A stretch of DNA of 9,045 nt from Verrucomicrobiota bacterium (lineage in GTDB: Bacteria; Verrucomicrobiota; Verrucomicrobiia; Verrucomicrobiales; Akkermansiaceae), in NCBI GenBank assembly GCA_026397695.1, contig JAPLUJ010000484.1:1-9045 (forward strand), in the 5' to 3' direction. The notes beneath the pieces were generated by a model that worked only from the letters and a program-made list of their open reading frames with translations, was not told the origin of the DNA and made no database searches. The position numbers were made by a program, and so were the translations under genes. Each line of letters starts with the position of its first letter. The first letter of the stretch is position 1. Of this stretch, positions 5,154 through 9,045 are shown in pieces.

Positions 5154-5992
5154 TTTGAGAGTTTCCCGCGGAGCTCCCTGAGCTGGGATTGCAAGACGGA
5201 CAATTGTTGGTCGAGCGCGGTCAGGTCGCTGAGGACGTTGCCTTTCTCCGCGACGCTTTGTTTGGCTCTGACCTGTTCGTCGAGTTCGGCATGCATTTCG
5301 GCCATGCTGTTCATGATGATGCCGATGAAGAGGTTGAGCATGATCATGGTTCCAAGCAGGATGAAACTGACGAAGTAGGCCGCCGCGATGGCGGGTGAGG
5401 ATCCCGTGGCGCTGGCAAACAGGAATTTCCAGTCGTCGAGGGTGATCGTCTGGAACAGGGTGAGAAAGGCCTTGGAAAGACTGCCGAAGTGCTCCTTGTC
5501 GTGGCCGCCGAAGAGATGCACGCCGGTGGTGGCATAGATGTAAAACATCAGGCCTAACAAGAGAGCCACATAGCCCATGGAACTGAAACTCTTGAACAAC
5601 GCACCCACCAGGAGTTGCAGTTTCGGCAGGGTGGAAACGAGGCGCAGCAGACGCAGCGTCCGGCCAAGGCGCAGCACCACCGCGAACTGCGAATCCATCG
5701 GCAGCAGGCAGAGGACGACGATGGTGAAGTCGAATACATTCCAACCATCCTTGAAGTAGTTCCATGGCTTCGGGCTGTGTGCCGTGAGCTTGAGGATCGC
5801 CTCGCTGATGAAGATGCCCAGCACGATGGCATCCAGCACGCCCAGCAACGCCCCGTGCGCCGCCACCATGGCGGGGTCCGTCTCAACGCCGGCCAGCAAG
5901 CCGGCGCATAGAATCGTCAGAATGATGGCTCGCTGGAACCATGGTGTGTGAACGATGCGTGCGGCGATCTGCGTCGTGGTTCTTCCTGACAT
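5108..5992 (-). CDS. Single-domain voltage-gated cation channel (BacNav/NaChBac-like ion transport protein)
   Basis: This 294-aa, six-segment protein is expected to form a homotetramer in the inner membrane. S2 carries Glu64 (FISEAILKL), S3 has Asn85 and Asp88 (DGWNVFDF), and S4 has gating arginines at every third position, Arg108, 111, 114 and 117. The pore loop reads TLFQTITLDDWKF (178-190), aligning with the TLESW filter of sodium channels but with Asp-Asp in place of Glu-Ser and Lys after Trp. S6 is FILLGTMIMLNLFIGIIMN, followed by a cytoplasmic coiled coil (about 232-278). The final residues (from about 280) are encoded by the antisense of the 64-bp repeat. The gene follows the TerC gene by 45 bases on the same strand, so co-transcription is likely. 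Confidence 0.9.
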   Translation of the reverse strand: MSGRTTTQIAARIVHTPWFQRAIILTILCAGLLAGVETDPAMVAAHGALLGVLDAIVLGIFISEAILKLTAHSPKPWNYFKDGWNVFDFTIVVLCLLPMDSQFAVVLRLGRTLRLLRLVSTLPKLQLLVGALFKSFSSMGYVALLLGLMFYIYATTGVHLFGGHDKEHFGSLSKAFLTLFQTITLDDWKFLFASATGSSPAIAAAYFVSFILLGTMIMLNLFIGIIMNSMAEMHAELDEQVRAKQSVAEKGNVLSDLTALDQQLSVLQSQLRELRGKLSNHNHGRTADTTGSPV

Positions 5993-6037
5993 GGCGGCTG
6001 GGCTTGGCTCGTGGTTTGATCACAGGTTGGTGGTGTG

Positions 6038-6979
6038 TCACTCGGCAGGCGGCCCCAGCGTCGGCAGCTTCTTCGGCCACAGCCATGAGGCCACTACCGA
6101 GGCGGCGAGCACCGTGACGATGACGCCGAGGGAGACCAGCGTGTCGATTTTCCACGGCGTGTGGCCCAACAACATCTTCACGCCGACAAAGGTCAGCACG
6201 ACCCCGAGGCCGATCTTGAGGTAGTGGAACTTGTCGATCACGCCGGACAGGGCGAAATAGAGCGAGCGCAGGCCGAGGATGGCGAACACGTTGGAGGTGT
6301 AAACGATGAACGGATCGGTGGTCACCGCGAAGATCGCCGGAATGGAGTCCACCGCGAAGATCAGGTCCGTGAACTCGACTAACAGCAGCACCACGAATAG
6401 GGGAGTCGCCATGCGGATGCCGTTTTCCTTCACGAAGAACCTGTCGGCGCGGTATTCACTGGTGACGGGCATCCAGCGCTTGAACAGCCGCACCACCGGA
6501 TTGCGCTCCGGGTGGATCTCCTCCTCTTTCTTGAAGATCATCTTGATCCCGGTGAGGATCAAAAACGCGCCGAATACATAGATGATCCATGCGAACTCCA
6601 TGATCAACTTGGCCCCGAGCGCGATCATGATGGCCCGCATCACCAACGCGCCGATAATACCCCAGAACAGCACCTTGTGCTGATAGAGCGGCGGCACCGC
6701 GAAATAGGAGAACAGCAGCGCAAACACGAACATGTTGTCCACACTCAGCGAGTACTCGATCACATAGCCGGTGATGAACTCCAGCGCCTTCTGCTCGCCC
6801 AGATAGTGCCAGACCCCGAGGTTGAAGACCAGCGCCAGGGTGATCCAGGCCGCCGTCCACGACAGCGCCTCTTTCATGTTTACGATGTGCGCCTTGCGAT
6901 GGAACACGCCGAGATCGATGGCAAGCATGATGAGCACGAATCCATTGAAGCCAATCCAGAGCCAGAGGTTGTCAGTCAT
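6038..6979 (-). CDS. TerC/Alx family membrane protein, probable Mn2+ or metal exporter
   Basis: This 313-aa integral membrane protein of full Alx-like length has about nine hydrophobic segments. The two family repeats with acidic membrane residues are clear: Asp22 (MLAIDLGVF), Glu75 and Asp81 (EYSLSVDNMFVF), then Glu202, Asp205 and Asp211 (LVEFTDLIFAVDSIPA). A charged cytoplasmic loop (KKEEEIHPERNP, 150-161) joins the halves. Members of this family export manganese or feed it to secreted enzymes. It is first in a likely two-gene transcript with the cation channel. The 246-base leader region up to the divergent gene was searched for a yybP-ykoY manganese riboswitch on the minus strand without a recognisable match. 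Confidence 0.93.
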   Translation of the reverse strand: MTDNLWLWIGFNGFVLIMLAIDLGVFHRKAHIVNMKEALSWTAAWITLALVFNLGVWHYLGEQKALEFITGYVIEYSLSVDNMFVFALLFSYFAVPPLYQHKVLFWGIIGALVMRAIMIALGAKLIMEFAWIIYVFGAFLILTGIKMIFKKEEEIHPERNPVVRLFKRWMPVTSEYRADRFFVKENGIRMATPLFVVLLLVEFTDLIFAVDSIPAIFAVTTDPFIVYTSNVFAILGLRSLYFALSGVIDKFHYLKIGLGVVLTFVGVKMLLGHTPWKIDTLVSLGVIVTVLAASVVASWLWPKKLPTLGPPAE

Positions 6980-7225
6980 GGGGCAACGATGATGGACGTT
7001 GGAAATTCAGGGTCAATAGCGGAGGTGGACAACCATTTATTTCAACAGAAGTTTCACCCCTCCCATGAAATTTGTTCTGACATTTGCTCTTGCCGGACCG
7101 CGATTTTGGGTGCATGCTCATAACATCATGACCTGCGGAAGCCTCATTCGAGTTGCCGTCGCGGAACAAGAAAAGAAGGATGCTTACTGTCTCATGAATG
7201 TGAAAACGCCGACAACTCCACACCC

Positions 7226-7504
7226 ATGCACAAGCCCCTGACACGCCAGGAAATCCTCGATCTCTATTTCGTCGAGGCACGCCACAAGCTGATCGACATC
7301 GGAGCTTTTCTCGACCGGGTCGCCCGCGCCGACGGTGATGATGACTTTCGGATGGCGGCATTCCATTGCGCTTTGGCGGAACTCACCACCCGCGAGCCAC
7401 ACGCGGCGCAACGGATACTGCTCGCCTTCAGCGATCCCACGGACGAGCCGATTCCCGCCGCACTCACCAAAGCCGCCTGCGGCGCTTGGCCGGGAGCAGT
7501 ATGA
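7226..7504 (+). CDS. Small conserved-looking protein upstream of a TatD-like hydrolase (EboA-like candidate)
   Basis: This 92-aa soluble protein with alternating helices begins LTRQEILDLYFVEARHKLIDIGAFLDRV and ends near GAWPG, with no signal peptide or membrane segment. It comes just before an EboB-like hydrolase gene in the same direction, the place where a small helical protein is found in ebo-type loci. That link is context plus memory and unproven. The start at 7226 has no clear ribosome-binding site. The last codons run into an AT-rich repeat, so the natural C-terminus may be the GAWPG motif with two residues (AV) added by the insertion. Confidence 0.72.
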   Translation: MHKPLTRQEILDLYFVEARHKLIDIGAFLDRVARADGDDDFRMAAFHCALAELTTREPHAAQRILLAFSDPTDEPIPAALTKAACGAWPGAV

Positions 7505-7536
7505 TTTCAAATTGCAAATTGCAAATCTCCAATTCC
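7505..7536. repeat. AT-rich spacer with AAATTGC tandem units
   Basis: Directly after the stop of the 92-aa gene comes a low-complexity stretch with two AAATTGC units followed by AAATCTCC. It is strikingly AT-rich against high-GC neighbours and separates two genes that would otherwise be nearly adjacent. Similar AAATTGCAAATT strings occur between genes in related phyla as far as I recall, so it may be an inserted dispersed repeat. Only one copy is seen here. Confidence 0.5.
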
Positions 7537-7543
7537 GACCCTC

Positions 7544-8344
7544 ATGCGCTACATCGAACCTCACGCCCACATGGTCAGTCGCACCACCGACGATTATATC
7601 AGTATGGTTGCCAGCGGATGCGCGGCGGTGTGCGAACCGGCGTTCTGGGCAGGATTTGACCGCGGTTCCGCCGACGGCTTCCATGACTATTTTCTCCAAC
7701 TCACCGAATACGAACCGAAACGCTCCGCCAAGTTCGGCCTGCCGCATTTCTGCTGGCTGTGCATCAATCCCAAGGAGTCCGAGGATGTCGGTCTAGCCAA
7801 GGAGGTGCTCGCGCTCATCCCCGAATTCATCGACCGGCCGAACGTGCTCGGCATTGGCGAGATCGGTCTCAACAAAAACAGCCGCAACGAACTCGAGGTG
7901 CTTGAAATGCACATCGATCTGGCGGCCCGCCACGAGCAACTGATCCTCGTCCACACGCCGCATCTGGAAGACAAACTCAAGGGCACCCGCCTGACCCTCG
8001 ATGCATTGAGAAACAATCCCGCCATCAAGCCGGAACGCGTGATCATCGACCACGTCGAGGAACACACCGTCGGGATGGTGCTGGATGCCGGATTCTGGGC
8101 GGGCATGACGCTCTATCCGGGATCGAAGTGCTCACCCGCCCGAGCCATCGACATCGTTGAGACCTATGGCGGCGAGCGGTTATGGATGAACAGCGCCTGC
8201 GACTGGGGTGTGAGCATCCCCCTGTCCATTCCGTACACCGCCATGGAAATGCGGCGACGCGGCCACAACGCGGATGCTGTTGATACGTTGATCTATCGGA
8301 ATCCGCATGAGTTCCTCAGCCAGTGCCCGAAGTTCATGCTTTAG
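7544..8344 (+). CDS. TatD-like metal-dependent hydrolase (EboB-like)
   Basis: This 266-aa TIM-barrel amidohydrolase-type enzyme has metal-ligand positions visible in order: EPHAH (His7, His9), GIGEIGLNK (Glu106), LVHTPH (His137), IDHVEEHT (His170) and SACDWG (Asp220). The N-terminal MVSRTTDDY and [10 protein letters not shown] stretches and the ending EMRRRGH then NP-EFLSQ are as I recall for the EboB branch of the family, which belongs to the ebo gene cluster connected with export of precursors to the periplasm in scytonemin-producing cyanobacteria. The substrate is unknown. The other ebo-type genes (prenyltransferase, dehydroquinate synthase-like, sugar isomerase-like, phosphodiesterase-like) are not next to it; the convergent five-cysteine gene follows after 57 bases. 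Confidence 0.88.
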   Translation: MRYIEPHAHMVSRTTDDYISMVASGCAAVCEPAFWAGFDRGSADGFHDYFLQLTEYEPKRSAKFGLPHFCWLCINPKESEDVGLAKEVLALIPEFIDRPNVLGIGEIGLNKNSRNELEVLEMHIDLAARHEQLILVHTPHLEDKLKGTRLTLDALRNNPAIKPERVIIDHVEEHTVGMVLDAGFWAGMTLYPGSKCSPARAIDIVETYGGERLWMNSACDWGVSIPLSIPYTAMEMRRRGHNADAVDTLIYRNPHEFLSQCPKFML

Positions 8345-8401
8345 GAACCCCCATTCCTGGTTCGCAGAGACCGTTAGAAAGAATCACTCCTGAAGCCTGT
8401 A

Positions 8402-8635
8402 TTATGGGATGGGCGTAGATTCGTGCTGCGGCACCCCCGCCACATGGGCCTTGCGTCCATAGACCCGCTCGTAGGCACGGCAGAACGGGCACACCTTTGT
8501 CTCAACCCGCTTCACCAACTGGAAGACCGGGCCGCTTTGATGCCGGCGCGCGTGCCGACAGGCCGGGCAGTTCACGCATACCCTGGCCAGGGCCTTGTCA
8601 AGAGAGGATGGAGATCGGGTGTTCATGACAGTCAT
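8402..8635 (-). CDS. Small cysteine-rich (zinc-ribbon-like) protein of unknown function
   Basis: This 77-aa basic protein has five cysteines in two knuckles: CVNCPAC (Cys20, 23, 26) and CPFC (Cys49, 52), a spacing suited to binding one Zn2+. The CPFCRAYERVYGRKAH segment is distinctive. Met4 (position 8626) is an alternative start; neither start has a clear ribosome-binding site. It lies 83 bases downstream of the arsenite permease gene on the same strand, so it may share its transcript. An arsenic or redox role would be a guess; it could equally be a small nucleic-acid-binding protein. It converges with the hydrolase gene. Confidence 0.65.
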   Translation of the reverse strand: MTVMNTRSPSSLDKALARVCVNCPACRHARRHQSGPVFQLVKRVETKVCPFCRAYERVYGRKAHVAGVPQHESTPIP

Positions 8636-8718
8636 TTCACGGTATTTCCATCACTTTCATACGCATCTGTCCAGCGTGGATTACCAGAATGCCGGCACAT
8701 TTTCCGCATGGCGGACAA

Positions 8719-9045
8719 TTAGGTCCGCCCTCCTTGTGGCAGCCTCCGCTGATACCAACCGCGCGAGGCGTTGCAGACGCGGCAGACGGAGAGCATCACG
8801 GGCACTTCTACCAGCACGCCCACGACGCAGGCCAGCGCCGCGCCCGAGCTGGGCCCGAAGAGTGTGATGGCCACGGCCACCGCCAGTTCGAAGAAGTTGC
8901 TGGCACCGATCAGGGCACCGGGTGACGCGACATTGTGCGGCACCTTGAACCACCGCATCAACAGGTAGGTCAGGCTGGAGTTGAAATAGACCTGCACCAG
9001 GATGGGCACGGCTAACAAAACAACCGCAACCCACTTGGTTGTTAG
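8719..9045 (-). CDS. acr3: Acr3-family arsenite efflux permease, C-terminal part, 5' end outside window
   Basis: The frame is open to the right edge (reading [18 protein letters not shown]) and ends with TAA at 8721-8719; the TTG at 9018 is internal. About 108 codons are visible. The segment [14 protein letters not shown], followed by [21 protein letters not shown], is the hallmark late region of Acr3 (ArsB-like) arsenite transporters, and the C-terminus [11 protein letters not shown] is typical. The visible Cys residues lie in the last third; the catalytic Cys of the family is upstream of the window. Acr3 pumps As(III) out with the proton-motive force and usually sits in an ars operon with arsC and arsR, none of which is in view. 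Confidence 0.9.
   Translation of the reverse strand, partial: LTTKWVAVVLLAVPILVQVYFNSSLTYLLMRWFKVPHNVASPGALIGASNFFELAVAVAITLFGPSSGAALACVVGVLVEVPVMLSVCRVCNASRGWYQRRLPQGGRT

Noticed and set aside
6980..7225. Possible yybP-ykoY manganese riboswitch in the leader of the TerC gene
   Set aside because: The minus strand has a GGGAGGGGTG block with weak pairing to CCACCTCC, but the conserved riboswitch core and stem order could not be found. A covariance-model search would settle it.
8345..8363. Small GAACC/GGTTC inverted repeat after the hydrolase stop as a terminator
   Set aside because: The stem has only five pairs and no T-run follows.
9012..9045. CTAACAA/TTGTTAG inverted repeat at the right edge
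   Set aside because: It lies within the Acr3 coding frame and only seven bases pair; chance is likely.
1..9045. CRISPR array, tRNA or rRNA genes
   Set aside because: No regularly spaced repeats and no tRNA or rRNA-like sequence were seen on either strand.

Overview
The window is high-GC bacterial DNA with tightly packed genes, several coupled by ATGA or TGATG overlaps, and few recognisable Shine-Dalgarno sites. Gene content and the style of the intergenic hairpin repeats suggest a member of the Verrucomicrobia or a relative. That placement is inference from pattern memory, not a phylogenetic result.

Left part (1-2010, plus strand): an ABC metal-uptake operon of the ZnuABC/MntABC type, with the end of a solute-binding protein, an ATPase and a permease. 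It is followed by a 350-base stretch with a possible 24-codon coupled mini-ORF and a cluster of three hairpins. Next (2363-3030) is an intact antitoxin/PIN-toxin pair of the VapBC kind, whose stop codon lies inside a symmetric inverted-repeat cluster.

Middle part (3162-5153): the most unusual region, a mosaic of gene pieces. In order it holds a short N-terminal scrap of a type I restriction subunit (HsdR), a C-terminal-region scrap of an alkaline phosphatase, a roughly 50-bp near-copy of part of the permease gene at 1669-1716, an intact two-gene module on the minus strand (an 89-aa protein and an AbiEii-like nucleotidyltransferase), a second alkaline phosphatase piece with apparent in-frame gaps, and a second copy of the HsdR scrap. 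The two HsdR scraps form a 64-bp, 91% identical direct repeat that brackets about 1.9 kb. The two phosphatase pieces cover different, non-overlapping parts of the protein.

Right part: on the minus strand, a TerC/Alx-family membrane protein (probable Mn/metal exporter) precedes a one-domain voltage-gated cation channel with a TLDDW selectivity filter, probably one transcript. Divergent from it is a two-gene unit of a 92-aa protein and a TatD-like hydrolase resembling EboB of the ebo cluster. The window ends on the minus strand with the C-terminal part of an Acr3 arsenite permease followed by a small five-cysteine protein.

Metal and cation transport recurs (metal uptake, TerC, ion channel, arsenite efflux). 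The toxin-antitoxin-like modules and gene debris in the centre mark it as a recombination-prone accessory segment inside otherwise housekeeping-like DNA.
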